Positions 1 through 15,300 are shown, numbered from the stretch's first letter. The stretch is DNA of 60,000 bases from Antedon mediterranea (GCF_964355755.1 NC_092677.1:25826101-25886100); one strand, 5' to 3'. Notes: a model not told the origin generated them from the sequence alone. Numbers and translations: made by a program.

Positions 1-94
1 CTGCTACTCCCCATGGATATTGTCTTCCTCGTACCCGTTTACCGTTGACCTCCAAAACTGAGTTACTACCAACAACAGCAAATGGTACCCTGTC
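1..94 (-). CDS. SEPTIN7: Septin exon 8 (partial at window edge)
   Basis: Starts [18 protein letters not shown] and continues [13 protein letters not shown] to the left edge: the start of the septin-unique element after the G domain. Acceptor TTTTTAG at 95-96. The remaining exons lie outside the window. Confidence 0.93.
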
Positions 95-347
95 CTAAAA
101 ATAAAAAAATAAATGCATCTAATATGATGTTAATTTATTAAAATTTCTCTCTAAAAAAAGAGACTCCAAAAACCAGAAACACTAGTATGGAACAGCTTAC
201 CAGCAACAGTTAAATGCTCAACTAGTCTAAACAGTTTCAAGACCAACCTAAAGACGTCGCTATTCGCTGATGTTCTCGCACGTTGTTAATGCACAAAGCG
301 CCATGAGCGCCACATGGGTGGAGGATACCGGCGCTATATAAGTTTTC

Positions 348-378
<31 letters not shown>

Positions 379-3300
379 TTTAGATCGAAAATTCTTCCCC
401 ATTAATATTCAAATTACATTCAGAAAACAAGACATTTTAGATAACAATCCTATTGTCTCACTGAGTCTTATAGTATTGTACTATACTATATGAAATTTTT
501 AACTATCAACTAAATTAATAACTCGCTGATGCTTGTTTGCTTCGTGGAATATATTAATATTTATTAAATTATAATATTTCTATATGAGTTGATCGCAACA
601 CTAATGTCTAATAGCATGTTGAATTATGTAAGCTAAATGCTTGGCTACCAAACTGTACATATTTCTTAAGCTTTAGCCTGACTGCAAATTCTGCATGGGA
701 GCTACAGTAATTTCTTTCAGTTTTTTAAGTGCCCTCATTTAATAGGCCTCATGACGGAATAGTGCTCTCTATAAGCACTTCTTTCTGGCTGTTTTACTTT
801 ACCATTTCGATTCTTTTTGCTTATTTTATTTGGAGATGTTAATTGCCTTTGGATTTCATTACATGTATTTGTATAGTACGATAATACATTTATTACTATG
901 AACTAATATTTATATGTTATATTTTTCAATATTTGATATATTATGAATTAAAAACTAAATATCCAGCCACTGACACTCACGGCCTTACCATTTTTTTAAA
1001 AAAGTTATTTGCCTTTGGATTTTAATACTCTTATTATAATAATAATAGATTGTTATTATTATACTGTACTATTACTATAAAACATCGTGTATGTTATAGT
1101 CTAAAAATACTACAAATTTTATAGTTAGCATTGTAATGTAGTTATAGTAAATTTTGATTGTAGAACGCACCTTCATATCGAAGTGTGCCACTGTTACAAT
1201 AGTGTATGTTCAAATAAATTATTATTATTATTATTATATATTATGAATTAATACATATTGCCTGGTTTTAGTACTCCTTATTAGGTTATTCAACCTACAA
1301 GATAGCCTATGGTACAATTTGACTTCCTATTCAGCGGCTTGCACACTTCCCGCATGTCCGCCCACAATGACTTAGACGTTGTAACCTTTAACCAGGGCTT
1401 CTTTACCCTAAGGCTGTTAAATCTATCACTTCACCTTTACGGAGATCTTAAAGTGAGTCATTATCTATTTATAGCCGAGGATCAATAACAGGCAAAATGC
1501 TGTATATGGTTTTATCAACTACAAATTGTGCATTTTGTATGTTTTAATATAAGCCGATAAAATAATTTATTTAATAATATACTACTATATTTTAAAATAT
1601 GAATAAAAAGAACCAATTTAAAGATTAAATTTAGTAAATCAACACAGCACTGTTTTCTAAAATCCAAATTATTTAAACATTAGACGTACAAAAAAAAAAA
1701 CAATCACATCATCACAGATATAAAAAGCCTATTTAAAATAATTTCATTTTTCAGGTTACTAGCTCAATGGGCTATTGATACATAAACACCACCACCAATT
1801 ACAAATGTTTAATAATCTTTATAATACCACACATTCACACAGCAGATATTAAGCTCTGTTTACACTATCAAACTATGTGACAAAAAAATGTGATGTGCCC
1901 ATATATGGACATGATGATGTCATATCAATACCATCTTTGGGCATATCATCACCATAATTGGGCACATCACACTATCAAACTTTGTGACATATTACTACCA
2001 TATTTGTGCACATCACACTTTTTTTGTCAAACTAGTTTGATAGTGTGGACAGAGCTTTAGAGAACAGAACATTTGTTTAAGCAATAGCAATATACCACCA
2101 ATAAGCAATGCAGTTTGCAACCACAGAATACAAAGATTAATGAAGATGAAAAGGCAAAGAAAACAGAAATCATAAATATTCATTAAGGCATTGAAAATGA
2201 ATATTCATTTATGCATTGATAATGAATATTCATTAAAGGCATAAATGTCATTAAGACATACATAATGAATATGCAAAAGACATACATAATGAATATACAT
2301 GATCTAATGAATATACATTAAGGCATTGATAACAAATATTCATTAAAGACACAAATGTCATTAAGACATACATAATGAATATGTATAATGGATACATAAT
2401 GAATATGTATAAGGGATACATAATGAATATGCATGAAGGCATACAGTACATCCAATGAATATGCATTAAGGTATAAGGCCTACCTAATGAATATTTATTA
2501 ATATGCAAAACATTGTGATTTCTATATAAACAGAGATGAATTTTGTTATATTTAACTTTCAATGTAACACATACACAATACATTGCTTATGATAGGGAAA
2601 TAACAACTACACAGACAAGAGAATGACACAACATCAAACAATCAAATACTAACACTAACAGTGATATAAACACAGTCAGACATGCAGCTAGTAAAATGAT
2701 TACAAGTTGTATCGTCTCTGAGGAAAGTTTCAAAATGTCATCAAAATATTTTATAAATTGAGCAAAAATTAAACAAACCGGACACCAACACCTCACGTTT
2801 TGTACGGTGTGCGCCCTGATGTGCGTATAAACTCCAGAGTTTTGCTTCGCAATGTGAAAGGGGTGTTTGTTACTCAGAGAGCGACACTACTATGACGAGT
2901 ATATATAAAGCATTGGTGAATCTGATAGATGAATGCGGTGGTTATATTTTATACCTTTACATTCACACTAGCCTTTTCTTGGTCTCTCTGCAACATATTT
3001 CTCCTCTGATAAAAGAAGATGCAATGAGGAGCAGGAGGAGGAGGTAAAAGAAAGAGTAACATTAACAAACTCATTTCAATAATTAATATCTATAATATTT
3101 CATATCTTTAAATAACTATTATCATAATATGTGCCATGCGTTTATCTGCCAGAGGGGGTTGTGACAATTGTTCTAACAGCTGAGCAGACTATTTTTGTAT
3201 ACTGTAGTACATTTTCAGGCAATAACTGCATTCATTCATTAATAGCGGAATAATACAATAGATTCCACTAGTTTGATGCATTGTGGGTTAAATCTTCATG

Positions 3301-6300
3301 AACAGAGAAGTTGTAGCTTTTTTCTACGTACAAGATTTTCTTTGATTTTCAATATTTTAGTCTTCATATATGTTAAAAAAATGTCATTTATTTACCATTT
3401 TTAAATAGGATAGCCTGTACAATTTCTTTTTTTTTATTACAAAAGAATTGATATTAAGGGGTCGTTAAAATGTATGGTTCAAAGTTCAATTTAAAATTGA
3501 AGCCCACAATGCATTATTCAAAATGGTGGATTAATGAATGTCTATTGTACCGGGTACTGTAGTGTGGTACTACCAGATGTCATCTGTGGCACTACACCAG
3601 GTGAGGCGTTACCAGGTGGTACGTTACCAGGTGTGACATTACACCAGGTAGGACGTTACACCAGGTGGGGCATTACCGGGTAGGGCGTTACCAGGTGTGT
3701 CACCAGGTGTATCAAGATTACCTTCAATACTTTGTTGTCTTTTGAGTCGTCTTCATCTTCTGGCATTTCTGGGAATTCATAGATTTTTATCTTATTTTCT
3801 TCAATTTCTTTCATAATCTGTAAAGATAAAATAACAATGAACATTTAAACTTAAATTTTGTTATATTATATTTGGTAGAAAGTATCTACCTAATAATATT
3901 TTCGATAAAATATTTTACATAACGAATGAGAGATTGTTCTTCCTAGACATGTCCTCAAACATCATCATTATGTAAAAAAAATAAATATTTTAATATTTTA
4001 AGCTAAACTTTTTGAATGTTCCTGTATTGTATTTCTTGTGTAAATTGCCTCCTTTTTTATATATTATTATCATTGGTTTTATACTTTTATACAAATTTTA
4101 ATATTGAACAAATGTAAATATCTTTGTAATTCAGCTAAGGCTGCGATAATGATATTGAAATAAATGAAATGAAAAAATGTGAAGTGCCCAAATATTGGAG
4201 TGATGCTTAAATATGTTGATGATATGACATCATCATGTCCATATATGGGCATATCACATTTTTTGTCACATAAAGTTTGATAGAGCTTAAAAGCATCATC
4301 AATAACTGATCAAAACATTCTTTCCTCTTGAATAGCATTGAGATGTGTAGTATTATCACTAGTGTGTCAACACAAACAGCCCCTGTTTATTGACATTTGA
4401 AAGTGCTAAACATGTTCTCTCTAGCTTACCTGCCAACCTAAGCCTAGACTTATCATTAGCATACCAACAAGCATTCGGTATTCATTGACAGACATAGGAC
4501 AGCTTAAAGCAGTCTTCCTGTACAAAGCTAGGCCATCATTCAATGACAGTGTTGCATACCAACACACCTGCTGTGACGTTTACTACAAATCACCATAGTG
4601 AATTATCATCACAATCTTGGATACGACAGTTCACTAGTGTTGGACGTTGTTTAACATTGTTCGGTATTCCAACAACATATTTTATACATTGCTTTCGTTT
4701 TTCATGGCAAGGAACAACTTTGGCGGCCTATATCTTACTCTTAAAGGGCCTTTCACACTTGTTCTGGCACGGTTTCAGTCTGACAAATCAATTAGAACAT
4801 CAATGTTACGATTCACAATGCTCCACGCAGCTATGTACCAAACGATATGCGTGTAGCTAACTAGAAAACGAGACATTGACGTTCGATTTGCCGGCGCCGT
4901 ACTGGAAAAGTTGTGAAAGACCCTTTCTGAAAATTGGACATCCTTAGTTTTTTACCATATAAAAACAAAGAATTTATGGACAACAAGACATATATTCGGA
5001 CAAGCACAAGGGTGTCCAGTATTTTGAGAGTTGACTGTATACATGTTACAAAATATTAAATAAAAACAAAGCTGGCTTGAAATAAACTGTTTAATTTTAT
5101 ATTTACTGCACAAAGTAAGCAAAAAAAAGTGGTAAAAAAAGTGGAATTGGAACAGCTATAGTCAGTAGAGCAGTAGCCTTCAACTATGAAGTTTTCTCCT
5201 AAATGAAAGAAGAACTTTTGCCTGTTTGTGGATGACCGGGTCAACTCTGTCCACCAAAAGCACAGTACAATCATTTCATCAGAACAGTAGTATTAGCAAG
5301 ATACTCGCCAAAACTAAAACAGCATCAATTTACCTGTTTCTTGAAATCCCTACATTCTTCAGCAGTCAACGTGTCAGCTTTAGCTATCAGCGGAATGATA
5401 TTTACTTTATCATGTAATCGTTTCATAAACTCAACGTCCAATGCCTTCAACCTATAAAATGATAAAGGACAAGTTATGTTACTTCTGGTCAGGGCTGCGG
5501 TCTGACGTCACGGTAAGGTGTAATGTCCCTTTGTTCCTATGCAAATCAGATTTGCTTTTCTAAGGTATAGGCAGATTTATCAACCGCTCTGTACTCTAAA
5601 ACAACCCTAAAAAAAACCTCCCACCCCCAATGACTACTTCTAAAGAATAGATGAAATTTAGCCTCAGTTTTTTTTATGTTGTTTTAACAGGCACTTCACC
5701 TCTAACCAATGTCAACTTACCCATAATCCGTGTACCCCTTCTAATATTAATAACAGGGGTGGAAGGTCAACTTACCCATGGCCTGATGGCGCAATAAAGT
5801 ACAGACAAGAATGTACCCGCTTGTCTGGAATGCTTTTTCTACTAACTTGTGACTCGGCATTCAAATATTCTTCAAATTTATTATCAATGTGATCAATAAT
5901 TGGTTGCCAGCTGAAAATACATCATAAATAATTCATTACAGAAATCATGAATATTCATATCATCACTATGAATAAATAATAAAACATTTGCATTATTAAT
6001 CAATAAATCATAAATATTAAAATTATCTTTATAAATAAATCATAGAACATTTGCATAATTTATCAATATTTATGTAACTATAAATTATAATTATTCATAT
6101 TTCTTCAATTCTGATTAGGTATATCAATTATGAATATGCATTATGTGGTAGGGTGGCCAGTTCCTTTCCACGCCACCTCTTCCCTAGCATTTTTCACCCA
6201 GGTACTCATTTAAACTGGACTGGGAGATGCCCTTTATGGAAATTAAAGCCAGGTCTTTCTGTATGATGGTCAAGTGTGCTGACCCCTTGACCGCAATGTT

Positions 6301-9300
6301 TAATAAGTGACCGTACCAATTACTATTGTCCACTTGGTCACCAAAACCTGGGGTGTCTACAATTGTTAGTCGTAGTTGTACTCCGTTTTCTTTGAGAATA
6401 ACATTTGATGTCTCAACCTACAAAAACAAATAAAATAATATATTGCAAATATTAATTACACAAAACATTGAATATAATATAATACAGTAATTCTAATTGA
6501 AATGTATTTAAATCTTGAAATTACTACTAAATACTATAAAAATTAATATCAATATGCACTGATTATATTTGCATAATAATCTTTAAAAAAAAATCGAGTG
6601 TGAAGTCGCGATTAACATTTTTTATCGATATTAGATAATCATGAAGATGTATAAAATAAAGATAATTAGAATAATTGAAATCTTCTTTATGAAATATTGA
6701 AGATATAAACATTGCTAAATAAATTCAAAACAACATTCTCCTAGTGGGATGAGAGTTCTGTAAAACCTTACTACAATCAAAATTGCGTCGCACTTAAATA
6801 AAGAAGCTGATATTGAAAGAAAATTCACATTATTTATGCTTACTCAGAGCATGGAGTAATAATTAGATTTATTCCATGCTCCAAGTAATTAACTAATTAG
6901 TATTCACATCTCGTTAAGTATTCATAATGTACTATTCAATATTTTTAGCACTTATGTTGAGAACCGTTCCATTGATCTACTAAGAAAGAGGCCAATGCAC
7001 TCTGTAAATCAATTTTCTTAAAACTGCTTTCATCAATATTTTGGAATCTCTGTATGTAAAATGTCTTCAAAACAATTATTCACTCCACAAAAGATTTTAA
7101 GGCCAATTTATACAGACGAGCGGTAACGGTAAGCGGAAAACCATTTAGCTTGTCTTACACAGAATCTGTATCTACAGTATCCTGAGCGGAAACCACCCAT
7201 CCACTCCGTATTGTGTGTATAAATGGTCATAAGGAATAACATACAGTAAATTCTATATTTTTATTACCGTTACCGCTAGTCTGTGTGAATTGGCCTTTAT
7301 GCTTCAAATGTACTCAACTCTAATGTAAAATTTAAGAACAGAAAAGAGAACACGTTGAGGTTGAAAGCAGTTATAATCAATTACAGGAGGAAAAAAACTG
7401 GTTGCAATGTTACACAGTTTATTAAATGTATAAATATAACATGTAGTGCAGAGTAACAGTACTGTAAATCATTCTTTGGCATTTATCAAGGTTAGCTTAT
7501 CCTATTCATGTTGATAATTCTACTTTATGTAATTCACAATGACATCTTAGTATCAAATGATGAATTAATGTTCCCTTGATGTGATTAGGTTCTGAACAGT
7601 TGAGTAGGTTTATGTAGATCAAATTGTGTGAATAATACTAGAGTACTTTTAGGCCATTAACCTTTCTATAACAAAGAATTTTCTAAGCTCAGTTCTCTAT
7701 CATTTCTTGGTTCCCAAAAGGACGCAACGCATGGAATAGAGTGTAATTACCAAAATCAAAACTCGACGGATTATTCATAATCGACTCATGTTTGGTCAAA
7801 TTACTTGGATTTACGTCCTTCTGTTTTGTCCCAGTGGGAACCAAGCTTTAATAATAACAAATTATTTTGGTAATTTCTCTTTTATTTTCACTGAAATGTA
7901 CCTCATTGTTTTGGAAATTTATTAGCAATTTGGCAAAAACAGAAAGACAATTTTAAAATGCAGCAGCTAGGCCTGAATGATGGTCGTACGTTACCAGCTA
8001 AGCCTACAAAACTAAGACTAGCTAGGCAGGCCTAAGACTGCACGAGAGGACATTCGATGCGAGCTATTTAGGTGGTGCATTGTTTCTCTCTTATAATTTA
8101 CCACAAAAAGTACATTTAAGACAAGGCATGACCTGGTTTAATGTTCTCAAAGTAATACACTCTATGCATTATTTTTACAATGGGTCTTTAAATATACAGC
8201 ATATTTATATGTTTTACATATTATACACAGTAATACTGTAGATACAATACAATACATATTTAATAATAATAATAAAAAGATCCTAGATAAAAATATCTAG
8301 ATGTTAGCACTGTAGGCATTGTTATGAATAAGAACGTACTTCCAGTGTCAGCTACTTAACTCGTACGACCTACGCCATCTGTCTACTTAATTCAGATTTT
8401 CTTTAAGCCAATACAATCAAAGAATACTTGGTAACTGTATTACCATAATTAAGATGTTAGCGCAAAAGAATTGTATCATCATATTCTCTTTTTAGAAATC
8501 TGTAAATATGTAATAATACAATTTGATCTTTCTGGTCTTTAGTAAAGTGATCACAAATTTGTTTTGATTAAAGAAATAAAGTTGATATATTAAATTACAA
8601 AACTTTATTGTTAGAGTTTTCATGGGCGTGGCATATAGATTAAAACCTCAACATACTTTTATCAAGATAAAGTTTAACAAATGAAAAATGGCCCAGATAA
8701 CTATTGAAATATAAACAATATTATAATCCTATTTCTTTGTAAATTATAAATAAAAGAAAATGATTAAATAATATTATATCTGCATTTATCAATAAATGTG
8801 ATTTTCACTGAAAACTTGAATATTTGAGAAGGTCCCTGAAAATGAACTTACTAGTATGAGTACATTTTAGTTAGGTCTTTTGCCTATCCCATCCATCCTG
8901 TAGATTAACCTTAAGCTATGTCTACACTATCAAACTAGTTTGACCAAAAAAGTGATGTGCCCAAATATAGTGGTGATATGCACAAATATGGCAGTGATAT
9001 GACATCATCATGTCCATATATGGACACATCACATTTTTTTGTCATATAAAGTTTGATAGTGTGGACAGAGCTTTACAGTATATACTTCTATTAGAAGATT
9101 CAGAGTGTATTAAAATTAATAAGATTATTATTCATTATCATTCAATTTATTTTGTTGCAATATTCAGAGACCATGGCGTGTCCTGGTGTACGGTAACAAA
9201 ATGAATCTTATGATATTTATAAGTTGGTTCCTCAAAAAGATAGAAGTGAAAGTGAATTAGAAGAAAAAATATCAAAAATATTTCAGACATACAAATGTAC

Positions 9301-12300
9301 ATGAAAAAAGCAATACTATAGAAGTATTGTACAATCTAGTAGTACTGTATAGAAATGTACAGTGCAATCTAAAGCTCTGTCCACACTATCAAACTTTATG
9401 TGACAAAAAAAATGTGATGTGCCCATATATGGACATGATGATGTCATATCACTACCATATTTGGACATATCACTACCATAGTTGGGCACATCACAATTTT
9501 GTTGTCAAACTAGTTTGATAGTGTACACAGAGAGTTATACAACAGTTCCTGTTTTGGCCACTCCCCTAGTCATTGTTGTATGTGAAATCTCTATCATATT
9601 TTTATGGTTATTAATAATGAATAATAACCTTGATTTGGCTCCAATTCTACTTGAATTTTCAATTTCTCTTCATAAAATAACAAACAATTGGATGCAATAA
9701 TTTAAATATGATAAATGCGACCTTCACAAAGAAATGTAAATATATTATTATTATTTTAGTCTCATTTTACAAGGTCTTGTTCTGTCTACAATATCAAATT
9801 AGTTTATCCCCAAAAAAAGTGCCCAAATATGGTAGTGATATTCTCAAATATGGTAGTGATATGACATCATCATATCCATATACTGTATAGGCACTTCACA
9901 TTTGTGTGAAGTTTGATAGTGTACACAGAGCTTTGATACATAAAAAAAACCTGTTTCGGTTACAAATCTTACAAAAAACTTTTACAGAATTTAAAAAACA
10001 GACAACTAATACTGGTGATGTCCAAACTGAGCCACCTTTTAATTTCTTGAGCCATTTACCTATTTTAGAAAAGCAATTTTTTTTTGTTTAAACCAATTTT
10101 TTTGCAATGGCCAAATGACACATTCAATAATAACTTCTCCTACGTCACAGTCAAAATCAATGAAATGAAATCAGGTCACGGAGAGTTCATCATAAATTCT
10201 CTAATTAGATGGACAAATAAACCGCTAGAAAATTTTGATCGTTAATACATTTTGGTACTAATCATTATCTGTTAATATCCTCCGGATTATTCCAAATATT
10301 AAATTGAATAGTTTAGCTAACTACTCACAGACCAATTAGCTTAATTCCCAATTGGTGGATATCTAGTAATACGATGCAGCAAGTCTAAACAGATCTGTTT
10401 AGGCTGTTAGGATGTTTGGACAAACTAGTTTAACCCCTGTTAAGTCTAAACAGATCTGTTAAAGTGTTAGGATAATTGTACAAACTAGTTTAACCCTTGT
10501 TACGACTAAACAGATCTGTTTAGGGTGTTTGGACAAACTAGTTCAACCCCTGTTAGACTAAACAGATCTGTTTAGGCTGTTAGGGTATTTGGACAAACTA
10601 GTTTAACCCCTGTTCAGACTAAACAGATCTGTTAAAATGTTTGGACAAACTAGTTTAAACCCTTACCTGTTAAGACTAAACAGATCTGTTTAGTCTGTTA
10701 GGGTATTTGAACAAACTAGTTAAACCCCTGTTACGACTAAACAGTTTTTGGACAAACTACTATAGTTTAGCCCCTCTTCATACTACCAAACCAAATTGTT
10801 TGAGGTCTAGCATTAGGCACATCTTATAATGTTGACCCTGGATGACCAGTTGACCGTATTAGCCTAAGTTGCAGATGTCAATCTTTCATTTTGCAGACAT
10901 ACATTAGAATTTTCAATAGCCTTGAACTATTAAGTCACCCATTAAATCAATAATTATTAATTTATTAATGCAACATTTTATAATTTCATTAAATTATGGA
11001 TTCAATATGTCAAGTGTTCAGTATTTTGAGGCCACTGTGTTTTTATGTAATCGATAAATTTAAACTTAAATTATTTAGCCATATAATTTTGAGTAAAACT
11101 TATTAATTTTCATAATTTTATAATGTTTGATAATAATGGTAGCCTTATATACCGCCTTATACAATGTTTCTAAGCGCTTTACACACAAAAATGATCTATA
11201 AAATATCCTAAGATAAAAAGGTTATAAACCAAAATGATATGACATCAAAGCATGGCATTTATATGAAATGCCAAAGTCATTATCCATAGTAATTGTTACG
11301 CATGGATGAACAAATGATCACAAACTATTCTAAATAAACATATTTCTTACTATTTTTAGAAAATAAATAGTTGAGATTTTCAGCACCATTGACAATACTG
11401 AGTACAGAAATGACAATTTAACTCAAAATGTATCACTTTATACTGGAACATTTGCTATTTAAATATTTATACAACTGTTGACACTGTTACCTACAACAGT
11501 ATAAATGAATACATTTCAAGGCGAGGTTTTATTAGCTTAATTGGTTACAAGGTTGTCCATCCACATAGCTTTGCATAATGTTGTACTGTACCACCATGGA
11601 CGCATGGATTCAAATGCAATGGAAAATTATGGCTTGATCTATATGCCTAATTCTCTAGTACCTTTATGGTGTACTGTGTACTACTAGCATTAAACTTTTG
11701 TTGCTTTCAACAGAATCTTGTCTAATAGAACTAAGCTTCATGTGCACAATATGGGCTAGCAATTTAACAAGCCCAGTCACTGATGGTCTAATTGATACAA
11801 ATGCAATTCTCCCTTTGTATTGCCAGGGTATTACATTTGAGTGGTTAATACTAAAATTAAATCGTGGTTCCAAACATAGATGCAGTCAGCGAGCCGTCTT
11901 TAGACAACTCGACAGGAAGCTTAAGAAGGTCCCTCCCTGTAAGCTTCACATTTTGCAACTCTATCTGTTTGACCTTGTTGTAACAAGCCTAAACAAAATA
12001 GGCTGGCAGCAGTTTATACATTAAAGCCTATTACATTACTTGTCGAGTTTTTTTTATGTACTAAATGGCATTTCTTCCACTGCCAGCCGCCAGCCTACAA
12101 TAATTGTTTGTGGAGAGTGAATATAATTGGTCAATTAGCGTGTGAACAGTTCTTGTTTCTAGCAGAAACCAAAACAAAACCATCAAGTTGATTGACTTAA
12201 AATAAAACTAGTTACTAGTAGTTTACTTGCTATGCTATGTGTGTCAAAGCACAGAATACAAAAAATAAGTCGTATTAGCGTAATAATTTATTAGAAAACA

Positions 12301-15300
12301 AGAAAACAATTCTCTGTCTCTGTCACCAGATGTAACTGATTGATAAAAAAACATTTTCAATCTAATAGATCATACCAAAACTTGTTTCAGCAGAAACACA
12401 CCTTTATTTTATGCACCAAATAATTTGATTACTTTTTTTTATCATCAAATCTCTTATTTCATTCAATATAAATAGAAACGCATCTAAAAAGGCACTGTTA
12501 CACCAAAAAGTACAAGTAACCCACTAACTGATTAGCCTACAGCAATGAAAGGTGAGATAATAAAATTGAAAAAAAAAAGACAATTTCTATTTTATATAAA
12601 GATGACCTAGATCACTTCACAATTAAATGATTATATTTGTATATTTAAAGTAGGTATCCCAATGAAGCGGATTTTCGTTACCGCGATTTTAACACGTTCG
12701 TGAAATTTCAAAAAGTGACGTGTCTTTGAAGTTAAAAATATACTATTTCTTATATACACATGTGAAAAAAAATTATATGTCTGGAAAGATCTTGTTTAAG
12801 GGATTATTTTCATATATTTTTAATCTATGTTTATTAAATATTTTAATAGAAAACGCGAGTTAAAAATGAGGTACAAAAGCCGGCGAGCCGAAATCCGCGC
12901 GCTAAAAATAACTTTGGAAAACACCTACCCATTTTCAAAACACGATCGCACGAGGTCCATAATAGGTGGTGGAGTAATTTTTGTTGCATGTTATCAGGCT
13001 TTAAATACTCTTTATTTTGATATGTAAATCGGTTATTATTATTATGTACATCCGCCTCAAATGTCAATTTTAACGATAAAAATTGAATTTTTTAGTCTTT
13101 CTCATTATCAAAATTTGGCTAATTTAGTATTGAATTGAAGCTAATTTATATTTCTGTTTGATAAACCACATCGTTTTATTTGACTTTGCGTGGACCTCGT
13201 GCGAAGAGGCCAACAAGACCAACCACTGAAAAAAATAATCCCTACCAAAAATATCAGTGTTTACCATTTTCCTTACGGGGGGGATTCAGTTCTCCGCTTA
13301 TTACTAAATTACCGTCGCCCAGACAATGTGCATGGTATGCATGTATTAGCGCGTTAATTAATGATTGGATAACCCCTGCAGTGGACTGTTCCATTTTCTG
13401 AACTAGTCTTCGCCGCACACGAGGCATGTCAAAAAATGTCGCCTCTCATGGAATATTTGCTTCGAAACGTCAATTTTACCGATTTATTAAATTATTTAAT
13501 AAGTGGAATATTTATAAATCTACTATATAAAGCAAGTACGTTAGGAAGAAATGTACCGAAGAAATTTAAGAAGCTTTGATTTTGCTATGCAGCGGCCGTA
13601 AGCCATTCTATGTAGGCGGCCGAAACGCGCTTTGGCCTGTGTTGCCGTTGTATGTCTACGCTGTTTCTAGGCCTAAATTTTATTCCGTATATTTCAATTC
13701 AAAGTGCAACTTTCGGTTAGAATAATCGAAAGGGAAATAAAATTAAACATGTTACAATTATACCATTGAGGTAATTACTTTGTTAAATAAAAAATTTCTT
13801 CCCGATATTTCTTAGTCTTAGGCAGAATTTAGCGCCAGGCTTTTATTTAGACCTTAGTCTTAGGGGCCTATATAACTTAACTTGTAGTAGGCGCGGCCGA
13901 GTCTACGTTCGGCCCGGCGCTCCAAATGGAATCGAACACATAATAAGCACGGGCTTAATTCTTATTTTTGGCGGTTCGAAAATCAATTAAAATAATATAT
14001 GATTATAAATATAACTTTAAATACTAGAATTAAAAAAAAAATGTATACTTACGAAAAATAATATTTAATGAAAAGAAACAATACCCACACAGTTTTTTAA
14101 CGCATTATTTTTTTTTTTCACATTTTAACATTTTTTAACAATATTTTATGTTGTATTTCAGAATTACCTACCTGTCAATATAAATAACCTTACTAAAATA
14201 CATATTACATTTTATGCAATGCAAAAAAAAAGAAGTTAATTCACACATTGGTTCAAAAGTTATGAATCATTTAAAGACAGGAACTTTTTGGGCATTTTTG
14301 AGACATTGGGAAAATCACGCGTAAAAAGCCCTCGGACGAATTTTGGAGGGCGATATCTAAAAAAAAAAATGTCGAGGACACCCAAAAAAAAAAATTCTTG
14401 TACAACTCTGTTGTATCTATGGGTTTGGAAAAAATAAGAACTTTAAAATTATTAGTATAAAAGTTATAACCCTTCAAAAATGGGTTCAAATATAATTAGA
14501 AAAAGTGCCGTTTTTCAAGCAAAAATCACTGTTTTTTGGGCACTTTAATGGACCATAACTTTTGAATGGATAATCCGATTTCAATCATTTAAATTGCAAA
14601 AGTTTATGTTCAGTAAGTTCCTTCTGATTAACTGAAAGAAAAAGTACCATCATTAATTTGAATTTTTACATTGGGATACCTATTTAAAGGGGACAATGAC
14701 ATCCGAGATCCTTCCGATAATCACAAAACTGTATTTGAACAAAACAAGCACGTTTCTTTTTTTTTTGTAATATTGATAGAACTGTCAATGTTATCAGGAA
14801 TCCAATCTATAATTTTAGCTTCCATTCATTTTTGGTTAAAAAAGTTTTCTTGATAAAAAAAGATTTTTACAAAATTCTAGGACACTTGGTTTCGCAATTT
14901 AGATATAGATTTGTGAAATAATATAGATAGAGAGAAGATTCGTTACAAAATATGTAAATAATTTCAAAAAAACTTGCAAAATATTATTTATTATCAAACA
15001 ATACTTAGCTGCCATGTTTCTTGTTAATATATTTACCTTTGAATAGAAATATTGAAAATGTATTAATATGATTTATACTAAAATTGAAATGTACGGCTTT
15101 ACGTCTTGTTATTATTGTTATTTTCATTTCTGTGTCTTATTTATATGTTTTGTTTGCTTTTGTCTGTTTTGTTTTGGCGTCCCTGACACAAGCTTTGCTT
15201 TTTTGGTGACGCCACCATTTTGGAAATAAATGTTGATTTTGATTTTTTATTTTGATATTATTCTGGTTAGTTAACAACAATCTTGGGACTTTAATTATTT

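Larger units (their letters stand above)
95..3721 (-). other. Septin intron 7
   Basis: 3.6 kb intron. Contains a LINE 3' end (182-380), AT-rich sequence with ATT microsatellites (near 1040 and 1220), a MITE copy (1852-2056), a TGAATAT-rich tandem region (2160-2510) and a CACCAGGTG-type short repeat near 3590-3715. Nothing else coding was recognised. Confidence 0.7.

Noticed and set aside
2251-2583. 110-codon minus-strand frame rich in Tyr, Ile and Met
   Set aside because: Reading of the TGAATAT tandem repeat.
4543-4860. 105-codon plus-strand frame
   Set aside because: Spans intron and half of a foldback MITE; no similarity recognised, and the codon pattern looks random.
10380-10770. Regularly spaced repeats resembling a CRISPR array
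   Set aside because: The spacers are themselves repeated, and this is an animal intron.
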